Assembly: GCF_900168325.1 (NCBI RefSeq)
Contig: NZ_FVZE01000001.1
Coordinates: 682,001-746,000, forward strand
Source: Novosphingobium mathurense
Lineage (GTDB): Bacteria > Pseudomonadota > Alphaproteobacteria > Sphingomonadales > Sphingomonadaceae
Direction of reading: 5' to 3'
DNA: 64,000 nucleotides
Shown here: positions 22,018 through 31,700 of the stretch, piece by piece
Layout: each line of letters opens with the position of its first letter
How positions within the stretch are numbered: the stretch's first letter is position 1
Translations under genes and position numbers: made by a program
Notes under the pieces: model-generated
What the model saw: the letters and a program-made list of their open reading frames with translations, nothing else
The model's database searches: none
What the model was told of the DNA's origin: nothing

Positions 22018-22054
22018 CGAAGTTCCGACGCCTGAGGAAGGCGTCGGAACTTCG
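22018..22054 (-). terminator. hairpin terminator of the ribBX-ribH operon
   Basis: A perfect 16-bp inverted repeat (CGAAGTTCCGACGCCT, 22018-22033, pairing with 22039-22054) with a 5-base loop lies ten bases after the ribH stop codon. On the minus strand it is followed only by scattered T. Confidence 0.7.
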
Positions 22055-22063
22055 CCTGCAAGA

Positions 22064-22486
22064 TCAGCTGCCGAAACGCTCGCGCAGTTCGAGCAGGGCA
22101 ATGGCAGCCTTGGCCGCTTCGCCGCCCTTGTCCTTCTGTGCCGGGTCGGCTCTGACCAGCGCCTGCTCCTCGTTCTCTACAGTCAGGATGCCGTTGCCGA
22201 TGGCAATGCCGTCCATCGTCAGTGCCATGATGCCGCGCGCGCTTTCGCCGGCGACGATTTCGAAGTGGTAGGTTTCGCCGCGGATGACGACGCCGATCGC
22301 AACGTAGCCGTCATAGTCGCCCGCGGCATCTGCCAGCGAGATCGCGCCGGGGATTTCCAGCGCGCCGGGGACGGTGATGACGTCGGCCTTGTGCCCGGCC
22401 GCCTTGAGCGCCTCGCTGGCGCCGGCGACGAGCATGTCGTTGAGGTGGTCGTAAAAGCGGGCTTCGACGATCAGGAAACGGGCCAT
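22064..22486 (-). CDS. ribH: 6,7-dimethyl-8-ribityllumazine synthase
   Basis: RibH condenses 3,4-dihydroxy-2-butanone 4-phosphate with the ribityl pyrimidine to give lumazine, the penultimate step of riboflavin synthesis. The 140 residues include the start [30 protein letters not shown] (48-58), the [14 protein letters not shown] segment with the active-site histidine, and [12 protein letters not shown]. The ATG (22484-22486) comes one base after the ribBX stop and uses an AAGGAG inside that gene. The product of RibBX is its direct substrate, so the pair is a functional operon. Confidence 0.97.
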   Translation of the reverse strand: MARFLIVEARFYDHLNDMLVAGASEALKAAGHKADVITVPGALEIPGAISLADAAGDYDGYVAIGVVIRGETYHFEIVAGESARGIMALTMDGIAIGNGILTVENEEQALVRADPAQKDKGGEAAKAAIALLELRERFGS

Positions 22487-22487
22487 T

Positions 22488-23801
22488 TCACTTCGCTCCT
22501 TCGGTTGCATGCGCGGGAATGGCGCGTTCGCTCACGATGTTGAGGCCATAGCCTTCCAGCGCGACGAGCGAATGGTGGGTGTTGGTAAGCAGGATCATGT
22601 CGTGGATGCCGAGTTCGGCAAGGATCTGTGCGCCTACGCCGTAGTCGCGCAGTTCCTCGAGGTCCGGCGTCTGTCCGGCGTGCGCCTGCTTCCTGATTTC
22701 CATGATGCGCGACATCAGGCGGTTCATCGGACGGTTGATGATGACGATAACGCCGGCACCTTCCTCGGCAATCATTTCCATCGAGCGGTGCAGCAGCTCT
22801 CCGCGTTCCTCCGAGGTCTCGCCAAGGACATCGGAGAAGACCGAGAGCGTGTGCATGCGCACGAGCGTCGGCTTGGTGGGGTCGATGCGGCCCTTGATCA
22901 GGGCGATGGTTTCATCGCCGGTTGCCTTGTTGTTGTAGCTGCGCGCGATCCAGTGTCCGCCGTAGCGGCTTTCGAACGTCACTTCGTTCTTGGTTTCGAC
23001 AAGGCGGTCATGCTTGCGGCGATAGGCGATGAGGTCGCGGATCGTGCCGATCTTGAGATCGTGCATGCGCGCGAAGGTCATGAGGTCATCCATGCGCGCC
23101 ATCGTCCCGTCGTCGCGCATTATCTCGCAGATCACACCCGAGGGGTTGAGGCCGGCAAGGCGCGAGATGTCGACGGCTGCCTCGGTGTGGCCAGCGCGTA
23201 CGAGAACGCCGCCATCGCGGGCGCGCAGCGGGAAGACATGGCCGGGGGTGACGATATCGTCCTTGGTCTTGGTGCCGTCGATGGCAACGCTGATGGTGCG
23301 GGCGCGGTCGCCGGCGGAAATACCGGTGGTGACGCCTTCGCGCGCCTCGATCGAGGTGGTGAATGCGGTCTCGTGACGGGTGCCGTTGTTCTGGCTCATC
23401 AGGTTGAGGCCGAGCTGGGAGACGCGTTCGCTGGTGAGCGAAAGGCAGATCAGGCCGCGGCCATGGGTGGCCATGAAGTTGATCGCTGACGGAGTTGCCA
23501 TTTGCGCGGGAATGACGAGATCGCCTTCATTCTCGCGGTCCTCATCGTCGACGAGGATGAACATGCGGCCGTTGCGCGCTTCTTCGATGATTTCCTCGAT
23601 CGATACGAGGACCTGGCGGTCGTCGTTCGAGAAAAGGGCGCGTTCGAGCTTGCCGAGGGTGTCGGCGGTGGGGTTCCAGTCCGGCTCGGTGCAATCGCGC
23701 AGGGTATTTGCGTGGAGGCCGGCGGCACGGGCGAGACCGGCCTTGCTCATTCCGCCCTCCGTCACGAGCTTGCGGACTTGTTCGATTATGTTGCCAGACA
23801 T
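22488..23801 (-). CDS. ribB: 3,4-dihydroxy-2-butanone 4-phosphate synthase with N-terminal HTH and degenerate GTP-cyclohydrolase II domain (RibBX type)
   Basis: The enzyme makes 3,4-dihydroxy-2-butanone 4-phosphate from ribulose 5-phosphate for riboflavin. Residues 1-58 look like an XRE-style helix-turn-helix ([19 protein letters not shown] and [15 protein letters not shown]). Residues 67-270 are the RibB domain with [11 protein letters not shown] and [26 protein letters not shown]. The remaining 150 residues resemble GTP cyclohydrolase II ([25 protein letters not shown]) but lack the three zinc cysteines and the RQEGRGIGL loop, so that activity should be absent; such proteins are known as RibBX. 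I start at the ATG 23801; a GTG three codons upstream is possible. The leader (about 27 bases) is too short for an FMN riboswitch; control is probably through the operator array at 23821-23880. Confidence 0.93.
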   Translation of the reverse strand: MSGNIIEQVRKLVTEGGMSKAGLARAAGLHANTLRDCTEPDWNPTADTLGKLERALFSNDDRQVLVSIEEIIEEARNGRMFILVDDEDRENEGDLVIPAQMATPSAINFMATHGRGLICLSLTSERVSQLGLNLMSQNNGTRHETAFTTSIEAREGVTTGISAGDRARTISVAIDGTKTKDDIVTPGHVFPLRARDGGVLVRAGHTEAAVDISRLAGLNPSGVICEIMRDDGTMARMDDLMTFARMHDLKIGTIRDLIAYRRKHDRLVETKNEVTFESRYGGHWIARSYNNKATGDETIALIKGRIDPTKPTLVRMHTLSVFSDVLGETSEERGELLHRSMEMIAEEGAGVIVIINRPMNRLMSRIMEIRKQAHAGQTPDLEELRDYGVGAQILAELGIHDMILLTNTHHSLVALEGYGLNIVSERAIPAHATEGAK

Positions 23802-23820
23802 GGGAATCACCGTTTGTCAC

Positions 23821-23880
23821 ATTATGATGTGCGGATGATATGAACTTTTCACATCGTAATTCAAGTGTGATTATGATGTG
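23821..23880 (-). promoter_or_regulatory. ribBX promoter interleaved with three copies of a 10-bp operator element
   Basis: On the minus strand TTGAAT (23859-23864), 18 bases, TATCAT (23835-23840) form a good promoter. The element ATTAYGATGT occurs at 23821-23830 and 23870-23879 (plus) and 23851-23860 (inverted), i.e. upstream of the -35, between -35 and -10, and at the predicted transcription start. The outer two copies extend to a perfect 13-base direct repeat. The first also forms the palindrome CACATTATGATGTG (23818-23831). This layout is that of a repressor-controlled promoter. Confidence 0.65.
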
Positions 23881-23998
23881 CGATGCCGTGATCGTTGGCA
23901 TGGCTGTCGCAGAGGGTTGCATGACCATCGCCGTCATGCTTGCTCTGCCAGACCGGACGGTGGCAGGAAAGATCGGGAAGTTCAAAGTGTCAGTGTCG

Positions 23999-24454
23999 AT
24001 GACGGATGAAGTGCCCGCGCTCTTTCGCGAACCCGCGCGGGCGGAACGGATCGCGCTGCTGGCATCGAGCTACCATCGCCTGATCGGCAAGCCGTTGATC
24101 CCGCAGTGCGACGATATCGTTGCCGGCCTGTGGAATGCACCTTTCGCCCTCTTGGCGCACGGGACCGAACCGGATCCTGTCTTCTTTTTCGGCAATGCCT
24201 GCGCCATCGCCGTCTTTGAAAGTGATGTTGCCAGTTTTACCGCCATGCCTTCGCGCCTTTCTGCCGAGGCCCCGTTGCGCGAGGAGCGGCAGGCCCTGCT
24301 CGACCGGGTGAAGACGCAAGGCTTTATCGATGACTATGCCGGCGTGCGCATCACGGCGAAAGGAAAGCGCTTTCGGATCGGTCCGGCGGTGGTCTGGAAC
24401 CTGATCGATGCGCAAGGGTGCGTTCAGGGGCAAGCGGCGATATTCGTTCCATGA
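23999..24454 (+). CDS. MEKHLA-domain protein
   Basis: The 151-residue protein is a PAS-related MEKHLA domain from end to end: SSYHRLIGKPLIP, the core HGTEPDPVFFFGNACAIAVFE, SRLSAEAPLREERQALL, GFIDDYAGVRITAKGKRFRI and WNLIDAQGCVQGQAA. The start is uncertain; I chose the ATG at 23999 because residues before it do not fit the family, although the frame is open back to 23840. Its stop overlaps the start of the glycerate kinase gene (ATGA), so the two are coupled. The MEKHLA family is thought to sense something, but no ligand is established. Confidence 0.85.
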   Translation: MTDEVPALFREPARAERIALLASSYHRLIGKPLIPQCDDIVAGLWNAPFALLAHGTEPDPVFFFGNACAIAVFESDVASFTAMPSRLSAEAPLREERQALLDRVKTQGFIDDYAGVRITAKGKRFRIGPAVVWNLIDAQGCVQGQAAIFVP

Positions 24455-25281
24455 GCAAGGCAAATCCAAGCCTGGTCGGCGCAGTAATGGATCAGGTCCA
24501 TGCGGCTTTGCTTGCGGTGGAGCATCGCCCGGTCGTTATCGGCCTGTGCGGGGCGCAAGGCAGCGGGAAGACCACGCTGGCCGAGGCCGTGATCGCGGCC
24601 TGTACGGGAGAGGGACTGCGCTGTGCCGGGCTTTCCATCGATGACATCTATCTGACGCGGGGAGCGCGCGAAGAGCTTGCGCGCACCGTTCATCCGCTGC
24701 TTGCAACGCGGGGCGTCCCCGGGACGCATGACGTGACGCTCGGCCAAGAGGTCATGGATGCACTGGCGAGGGGCGAGGCTGCGGCATTGCCGCGATTCGA
24801 CAAGGCGCAGGACGACCGGGCGGCAAGAGCCGATTGGCCGCGAGCGCCCGAAGGATGCGAGGTGCTGATATTCGAGGGCTGGTGCGTCGGCGCGGTCCCT
24901 CAGCGCGAAGCGGATCTGGCAGCGCCGGTGAACGCTCTGGAGGAACGCGAGGACGGAGACGGACGCTGGCGCCGTTATGTCAACGCTGCCTTGGCGGGGA
25001 GTTATGCGGCACTGTTCGCAAGGCTCGATCGCCTTGTCCTGCTCGCGGCCCCGGGGTTCGAGGTCGTGCACGGCTGGCGTCTGGAACAGGAGCGCGATCT
25101 GGCACGGAGTGCGGCGTCCGGAGCCGCAGTCATGGACGAAGCGGGGATCGCGCGGTTCATCAGCCACTACGAGCGGCTGACCCGCTACATCCTGCAGGAA
25201 ATGCCGGCGCGCGCGGACTTGGTCATTCAGATGGACGAACAGCGTCATCCGATCTCCATCAGGACAAATCAGTCGGCCTGA
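24451..25281 (+). CDS. P-loop kinase, probably D-glycerate 3-kinase
   Basis: The 276-residue protein has a Walker A motif GAQGSGKT (34-41), the substrate loop LSIDDIYLTRGAREELARTVHPLLATRGVPGTHD (61-94) and LIFEGWCVGAVPQ, all typical of the plant/yeast-type glycerate kinase family related to phosphoribulokinase and uridine kinase. It phosphorylates D-glycerate to 3-phosphoglycerate if the assignment holds; other small sugar acids are possible. The start is the ATG overlapping the preceding stop. The gene converges with the BrkB-type gene, and their ends overlap by 13 bases. Confidence 0.85.
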   Translation: MSKANPSLVGAVMDQVHAALLAVEHRPVVIGLCGAQGSGKTTLAEAVIAACTGEGLRCAGLSIDDIYLTRGAREELARTVHPLLATRGVPGTHDVTLGQEVMDALARGEAAALPRFDKAQDDRAARADWPRAPEGCEVLIFEGWCVGAVPQREADLAAPVNALEEREDGDGRWRRYVNAALAGSYAALFARLDRLVLLAAPGFEVVHGWRLEQERDLARSAASGAAVMDEAGIARFISHYERLTRYILQEMPARADLVIQMDEQRHPISIRTNQSA

Positions 25282-26309
25282 TGGCGGGCGATATCGCCGC
25301 GTCGGCGCTTGCGTCCTTCCAGTTCGCTTACAGAGGGAATGGTGCTGTCGATCACGTCGGCAAGAATTGCACCGCGCTGACCGGGCGGGCGGTCCGGTCC
25401 GATGGTCGTGTCGCGAAAGGTTTGCCGTTCGATTTCGGCATTGAGCAAGGCACCGACCAGCGCTCCATGTGCCGACAGGAACAGCCACATCAGGAACACG
25501 ACGATGGCCGACAGCGATCCGTATGTCGCGTTATAGTCGCTGATATACGCGACATAGAGCGAGAAGCCGAAGGACACCGCGATCCACAGAAGCGTGGCGA
25601 GCAGGGCGCCCGGTGTCAGCCAGCGCCACTTGGCCGGGCGCCGATCGGGTCCATAGCGCATGATCAGGGCAAAGCCGGCGCTGCCAAGGGCCACGGCGAC
25701 CGACCAGGTCAGGGTCTTGAACAGCATCTGCGTGGATGCCCCGAGGTACACTTTCGTCTGGGTCTGCAGCCAGGCGAAGACGCCCCCGGCCAGTATTCCG
25801 GTCAGCGCGATCAGGACCGCGGCGAAAGTGAGCGAGGCGGCGCGCAGCATCGTGGTGAGGATGCCGCGCGTTTCATGCTCTTCGTTGATGATGTTGAGCG
25901 CGCTGATCATGCCGTTGGCCGCGCGCATGCCGCCGAAGATCGCGAAAAGCAGGGCGATGAACAGGGCCAGCCCGGTCACGCCCGAACTGGTCGAGACGAT
26001 CTGCAGCAACTGCTGCTCGAGAACGTGCGCGACTTCCGGCGGGACCACCCGGGCAATGCGTTCCATCTGGCCCTGCACGGTATCGACGTCGCCGATCAGC
26101 CCATAGATCATGACCGTCGCCGCGATCAGCGGCGTGAGGGCAAGGAAGGAATAGAAGGCCAGGCCCGCCGAGAGCAGGCCCAGTTCGTGAAACCCGCTCA
26201 TGATCCAGACCCGCTTGAACACGCGTCCCCAGGCCGAGAGCGGCAGCCCCCAGGGGGAGTTTGCGTCAGCTCCGGGCTGCGTTGCAGGGGGCGTCGTGCT
26301 AGTTTCCAT
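25269..26309 (-). CDS. YihY/BrkB-family inner-membrane protein
   Basis: In 346 residues there are six hydrophobic segments. The family signatures are GLLSAGLAFYSFLALTPLIAATV near the N-terminus, the central AIFGGMRAANGMISALNIINEE and the late YGSLSAIVVFLMWLFLSAHGALVGALLNAEIER. I start at METSTTPPATQ, since the longer frame lacks a start signal. The family was once called RNase BN, but it is a membrane protein of unclear function. It is divergent from tamA and its 3' end overlaps that of the glycerate kinase gene. Confidence 0.92.
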   Translation of the reverse strand: METSTTPPATQPGADANSPWGLPLSAWGRVFKRVWIMSGFHELGLLSAGLAFYSFLALTPLIAATVMIYGLIGDVDTVQGQMERIARVVPPEVAHVLEQQLLQIVSTSSGVTGLALFIALLFAIFGGMRAANGMISALNIINEEHETRGILTTMLRAASLTFAAVLIALTGILAGGVFAWLQTQTKVYLGASTQMLFKTLTWSVAVALGSAGFALIMRYGPDRRPAKWRWLTPGALLATLLWIAVSFGFSLYVAYISDYNATYGSLSAIVVFLMWLFLSAHGALVGALLNAEIERQTFRDTTIGPDRPPGQRGAILADVIDSTIPSVSELEGRKRRRGDIARHQAD

Positions 26310-26416
26310 GATCTTGTCGAATCTTACGGGGAACTTTCCCTGTTGCAATGCGATAGGGAATTTCAGGAAAAGCCGTCCGATCCGGCTTCAAGAGGGGAAG
26401 ATTCGTCGTAAAGTTC

Positions 26417-28744
26417 ATGCCTTGGCTAATGGATCGCAATTCGCCTTGTTCCCGGCGGCTGCGCGATCGACGTTTCCTTTCCGCGCCGAGCCTTGGAACC
26501 CTCTCGGTGGCGCTGGTCATGGCGACGGGCGTCGCGCATGCACAGGCCGCACCGGGTGCAGGTCAGGCCCCTGCGCAACCTGCCGAAGCGCGCGCCTCCG
26601 AAGCCGATATCGATCTGGAAGCCGGAAAGGTTCCCGTTCCGGCGCCTCCTGCCGATGCCATCTTGCCCCAGCTCGATCCGGTGATCAGCAACGACGAGTT
26701 CAATTCCGCGATCCCCGAACTTGACGAGAGCGACGATCCGGAACTCGACAAGCCGCTGGAATCGATCGAGGCTTTCGAACGCCGTCTGGCTGCGGACGAG
26801 GCCGACGCCGAACCGAAGGAAGGACAGGAACCCCCGCTGGGCGACCCGGCCCTTGGCGATCGGGATCGGACCGAGGAAATCGGCGACGCGCCTGTGCGCG
26901 ATGCCGAACTGGCCGCGCCGCTGCCGCCGCTTGACCAGTTCGAAGTGACGCCAGTCGAGTTCGAGCAGTCGGCCGAGGAGGACAGGCAGGACGTCGAGGT
27001 TGCCTACAAGGTCAGTATCGAGGGTCTCGAGGCGGCGGACGACCAGACAGCTGTCAATCTCAAGAGCCAGTTCAACGGTCTTTCCGCGCTCAGGAAGGGC
27101 GATGGCAAGGCAGCCAATATTGCGATGGTCTCGGCACGACTGACCGAGGACAGTGAACTTCTGCAGGCCATTCTCGCGGCCGAGGGCTGGTATTCGGCCC
27201 GCGTACGCACGCGCATCGATCGCGAAGCGCAGGGCGACGGACAGACGCTCCAGGCTGTCCTGACGGTTCGTCCGGGCAAGCGCTACGTCTTCTCCGACAT
27301 CGTTATCAGGGCGGACCCGACCGTGCCGCCGAACCTGATCGAGGACAATGTCGCGCTCAAGCCGGGTGAGCCGATCGTGGCCGAACGCGTTCAGGGCTCA
27401 GAGGCCCAGATTGCCGTGGCCCTGCCCGAAAACGGCTATCCCTTCGCGGAAGTGGGGGAGCGTGACATCCTGCTCGACCGGCAGACTGGAGAAGGCGTTT
27501 ATACACTTCCCGTCGATATCGGGCCGCGGGGGCGCTTCGGGGGGATCACGACCGACGGCGACCAGGCCTTCGATGCCGATCACATCCAGGTCCTAGGACG
27601 CTTCAAGCGCGGGGATCTCTACGACAGTCGCAAGGTCGACGATTTGCGCAAGGCGCTGGTCGCGACAAGCCTGTTTTCGACCGTTTCGGTAGAGCCGAAG
27701 AAGACTGGCGAGGCTTCCCCGGACGGCACAGAGTACGTTGACCTTTATGTGAAGCAGGATGCGGGGCCACCGCGCACCATCGCCGGCTCGCTCGGTTTCG
27801 CGGCGGGCGAGGGCATAACTGCCAAGGCGAGTTGGACCCACCGCAATTTCTTCCCGCCGGAAGGTGCACTGATCGCCAATGCCATCGCGGGTACGCGCCA
27901 GCAAGGCGTTGGCGTCACCTTCCGCCGTTCCAATGCTGGCAAGCGCGACCGCACACTCGAAATCGTCGCGGAAGCCTTCCACAACAACTATGATGCATAC
28001 AGCGCCTATACAGGCCGTCTCGCCGCCAAGATCGGCCGCGATTCCACGCCGATCTGGCAGAAGAAATACACCTACGCCTTCGGCGTCGAACTTCTCGCCA
28101 CGGCGGAGACCGATTTCGACTACGCGACCGGCGATCGTTCCCGCCGCACCTTCTACATCGCCGGGGTCAATGGACAGATCGGTTTCGACCAGACCGACAG
28201 CCTCCTCGATCCAACCAAAGGTTATCGCCTGACCGCATTGGTCCAGCCCGAGACGACCGTGAACAAGGGCTTCAACCCTTACGTTCGTGCGCGCCTCGAT
28301 GCGTCGGCCTATTACCCGATTTCGGACCAGTTGGTCCTTGCCGGGCGCATGCGTCTCGGCACCATTCAGGGTGTCGGTCTTTTTGACATTGCACCTTCGC
28401 GGCGCCTCTATGCAGGCGGCGGCGGTTCGGTACGCGGCTTTGCGTACCAGAAGCTGGGTGAACTGGCGCCGGACGGAGATCCGGTCGGCGGGCGCAGCCT
28501 GAATGAGGCATCTGCCGAACTGCGCTACCGTTTCGGCAATTACGGCATTGTCGGTTTCGTCGATGCCGGGCAGGCTTATCGCGAGACAATGCCCCAGTTC
28601 TCCGACTTGCGGTACGGCGTCGGTATCGGCGGCCGCTTCTATACGAACTTCGGTCCGCTCCGCCTCGACGTCGCCACGCCGCTGGCGCGCCGTTCCGGAG
28701 AAGCACGGATCAACATTTACGTTTCGATCGGGCAGGCATTCTGA
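26417..28744 (+). CDS. tamA: TamA, outer-membrane Omp85-type assembly protein
   Basis: TamA with TamB forms the translocation and assembly module that helps insert certain outer-membrane proteins. A signal peptide ends near VAHAQA (about residue 43). Then comes an unusually long, acidic, proline-rich linker (about 44-195), followed by POTRA domains from about 198 (YKVSIEGLEAADD) and a C-terminal 16-strand barrel (GSLGFAAGEGITAKASWTHRNFF; GGGGSVRGFAYQKLGE; end RINIYVSIGQAF). At 775 residues it is longer than usual because of the linker. The start may be the ATG at 26417 or 26429. Its stop overlaps tamB by one base. Confidence 0.95.
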   Translation: MPWLMDRNSPCSRRLRDRRFLSAPSLGTLSVALVMATGVAHAQAAPGAGQAPAQPAEARASEADIDLEAGKVPVPAPPADAILPQLDPVISNDEFNSAIPELDESDDPELDKPLESIEAFERRLAADEADAEPKEGQEPPLGDPALGDRDRTEEIGDAPVRDAELAAPLPPLDQFEVTPVEFEQSAEEDRQDVEVAYKVSIEGLEAADDQTAVNLKSQFNGLSALRKGDGKAANIAMVSARLTEDSELLQAILAAEGWYSARVRTRIDREAQGDGQTLQAVLTVRPGKRYVFSDIVIRADPTVPPNLIEDNVALKPGEPIVAERVQGSEAQIAVALPENGYPFAEVGERDILLDRQTGEGVYTLPVDIGPRGRFGGITTDGDQAFDADHIQVLGRFKRGDLYDSRKVDDLRKALVATSLFSTVSVEPKKTGEASPDGTEYVDLYVKQDAGPPRTIAGSLGFAAGEGITAKASWTHRNFFPPEGALIANAIAGTRQQGVGVTFRRSNAGKRDRTLEIVAEAFHNNYDAYSAYTGRLAAKIGRDSTPIWQKKYTYAFGVELLATAETDFDYATGDRSRRTFYIAGVNGQIGFDQTDSLLDPTKGYRLTALVQPETTVNKGFNPYVRARLDASAYYPISDQLVLAGRMRLGTIQGVGLFDIAPSRRLYAGGGGSVRGFAYQKLGELAPDGDPVGGRSLNEASAELRYRFGNYGIVGFVDAGQAYRETMPQFSDLRYGVGIGGRFYTNFGPLRLDVATPLARRSGEARINIYVSIGQAF

Positions 28745-31700
28745 TGGCGGAGAACGAAGACATTCCCGCCGGGACGTCCGAGCCGAAGCCGGAAGAAACC
28801 GTCGTGATCGAACGGCCTTCGTTGCTGCAGCGTGCCAAGGTGCGCGCGCTCAAGACCGTTGCGCTCATCGGCATCGGCATCGTCGCCCTTGCGGTCCTCG
28901 TCATATTCGGCATCGACACCGGGCCGGGACGGCGCTTCGTGGCCGACCAGATCGCGGCTCTCCAATTCGAGAACGGGATGAAGATCTCGGTCGGGCGGAT
29001 CGAGGGATCGCTCTACGGCAAGATGACCCTGCACGACCTGTCGGTGCGCGATCCCGAAGGCGAATTTCTGTTTTCTCCCGAAATCCACGTGGACTGGAGT
29101 CCCTTCGACTATTTCAGCAATCACGTGAATGTGCGCAGCGCGACGGCGGAGCGTATGATCCTGCGCCGGGCGCCGCATTTCCGGGAGACACCGCCCAGCG
29201 ATGCGCCGCTCCTGCCGGATCTCGATATCGACGTCGGCGCGATGCGGGTGGACAATTTCGTCTTCGAGCCGGCGGTATCGGGCGAGCGGCGGATCATGTC
29301 GTTTGCCGGCAAGGTGCACATCGCCGACGGCCGCGCGCAAGTGGACGCAAAGGGCGGGACGATCGCCATCGCCGGGAAGGAAGGGGGCGACCGCTTTAAT
29401 CTGATGCTCGATGCCGTTCCTCGGCAGAACCGGCTGGGTATCGACCTCGATCTTGACGCGCCGACGGGAGGCGTGATCGCCTCTCTCGGTGGTCTGACGC
29501 AGCCGCTGACACTCAAGGTCAACGGCAAGGGCACATGGTCCGCCTGGAACGGCAAGCTCGCCGCGAACTATGGTGCGGGCGATCTGGCCCGGCTGGACCT
29601 GACGGCGCGCGACGGAACTTTCGCGATCAAGGGGCCGACCCGCTTTGCGCGAATGTTCAGCGGGCCGACAGCAAACCTGCTCGGTCCGGTCACCAAAATC
29701 GACGTGACCGCGGCGCTGGCTGACAGGCGCGCGACCGTGACGGGCATGATTTCCAGCGATGCCTTCAATCTTGTGCCAAACGGCCTCGTCGATCTGTCCG
29801 ACAACAGTTTCGAGGGCTTCAAGCTGGCTTTCGTGCTGCTCAAGCCTTCCGCGCTGGCCGAGAACCTGAGCGGTGCAGGCTTGCGCGCCATCCTGACGCT
29901 GGACGGGGCATTTACGACCCCCAAGGTGGGCTATCGGATCAGCGCGAACCGGCTGGTGATGAACGACATGGGGCTGCAGGGCTTGCTTGCCGAGGGCGCC
30001 GCGCGAGTGGACGCCGGCAAGATCATGATCCCGGTTTCAGCGCGGGTCGAGCGGATCACCGGCCTCGATACGGTGGCTGGCGGGACATTGCCCAATGTTC
30101 GCCTCAACGGCGATCTCGCCATCGACGGGCCGCGCATTCTGTCCGACAACATGCGCCTGCGGTCCGACCGCATCGACGCCGGGCTGATCCTCGTCGCCGA
30201 CGTCAGCGAGGGGCTCTATACCGGCGCCATCGACGGCAAGATCGACAACTACCGCCTCGCCAGTGTCGGCATCTTCAACATCCGCACCAACATGGACCTC
30301 AAGGGCAAGGGGAACGGCTTTGCGTTCGAAGGCACGGTGCGGGCGCAGTCGACCCGCCTGCTGAACGACAGCCTGGAAAGCTATCTCGGCGGTAACTTCG
30401 CAGCCTCCTCCCGCGTAAACTACGGCACCGATGGCGTGGTGCGTTTCTCGAACCTGCAGATGACCGCACCGGACCTGAAGGTTCGCGGCGGTCGCGGCTT
30501 CTGGTCGCCCGACGGGCGCATTTCCCTCGTCGCCGACGGTACCTCGGATCGTTATGGCATGATCGGCGTTCGCGTGGCGGGAACGATTGCCGATCCCGAC
30601 GCCCACATCACTGCGGACAGGCCCGATTTCGGCATCGGTCTGGCCAAGCTCGACGCGCGGGTGACCGGGGCAAAGGGCGGCTACAATCTCGCCCTGACCG
30701 GTGACACCGACTACGGCCCGCTCAAGGCCGATGTCACCCTCGGCTTGGGGCAGGCCATGTCCCTGCAGATCAACGACGCCAATCTTTCGGGCGTCGCGTT
30801 CGCGGGCAAGCTCGGCCAGACGCGCACCGGCCCGTTTGCCGGTGAACTGACCGCTTCCGGCAACGGCGTGAACGGGGTGCTCACCCTATCGGCCGAGGCG
30901 AAGTACCAGGCCATAGACTTCAACCTGCGCGCGCAGGATTCGACCTTCGCCGGTCCTGCGAACCTGACGATCCGTTCTGCCGTCATCGACGGGCGCGCGG
31001 TGCTTTACGACAAGCCCAGTCTGGTGGCCGATGCGCAGATATCCGGGACGCGCCTGGGCACGCTCCGGATTGCCGTGGCCCGTGCGCTGATCGATTACCG
31101 CAACGGCCGGGGCAAGGCGAAGGCCATGCTCGAAGGCTACAGCGGGGTACCCTTCAAGCTGGCGCTGAACGGAGACCTGCAACCCGAGGTCTGGCGCATC
31201 GCGCTCGACGGCAAGGTGCGCGGCCAGAGTGTGAAGACGACCGCACCGGCGCGGATACTGCCCCGGGAAGACGGATACGAACTGCTGCCTACCAAGCTGG
31301 CCTTCGGCGGCGGTTCGGCAAAGATCGCGGGTACCTATGGCACCGGCATGAAACTGCAGAGCCGCCTCGAGAACATCGACATGGCCATGCTCAACGCCTT
31401 CCTGCCCGGATATGGCTTCGGTGGTTCGGCAAGCGGCAGCCTCGATTTTGCGCAGGCCGATCCCGGTGCGTTTCCCCGCGCCGATGCACGCCTGACGCTC
31501 AACAACTTCACCCGCACCAGTTCGGACATCGTCAGCCAGCCTGTCGACATCAACTTCGTCGGCAAGCTTCTGGCCGATGGCGGCGAGGCGAGGGCGGTGT
31601 TCCGGCGCAGCGGCTCCGTCATCGGCCGCATGGTCGCCAGCCTGCGCCCCCTGCCGCCCGGTAGTGGTCCGTGGACCGAGCGCTTGCTCGATGCGCCGCT

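Noticed and set aside
23802..23900. FMN (RFN) riboswitch before ribBX
   Set aside because: The predicted leader is about 27 bases and none of the conserved RFN segments is present; operator-type repeats are found instead.
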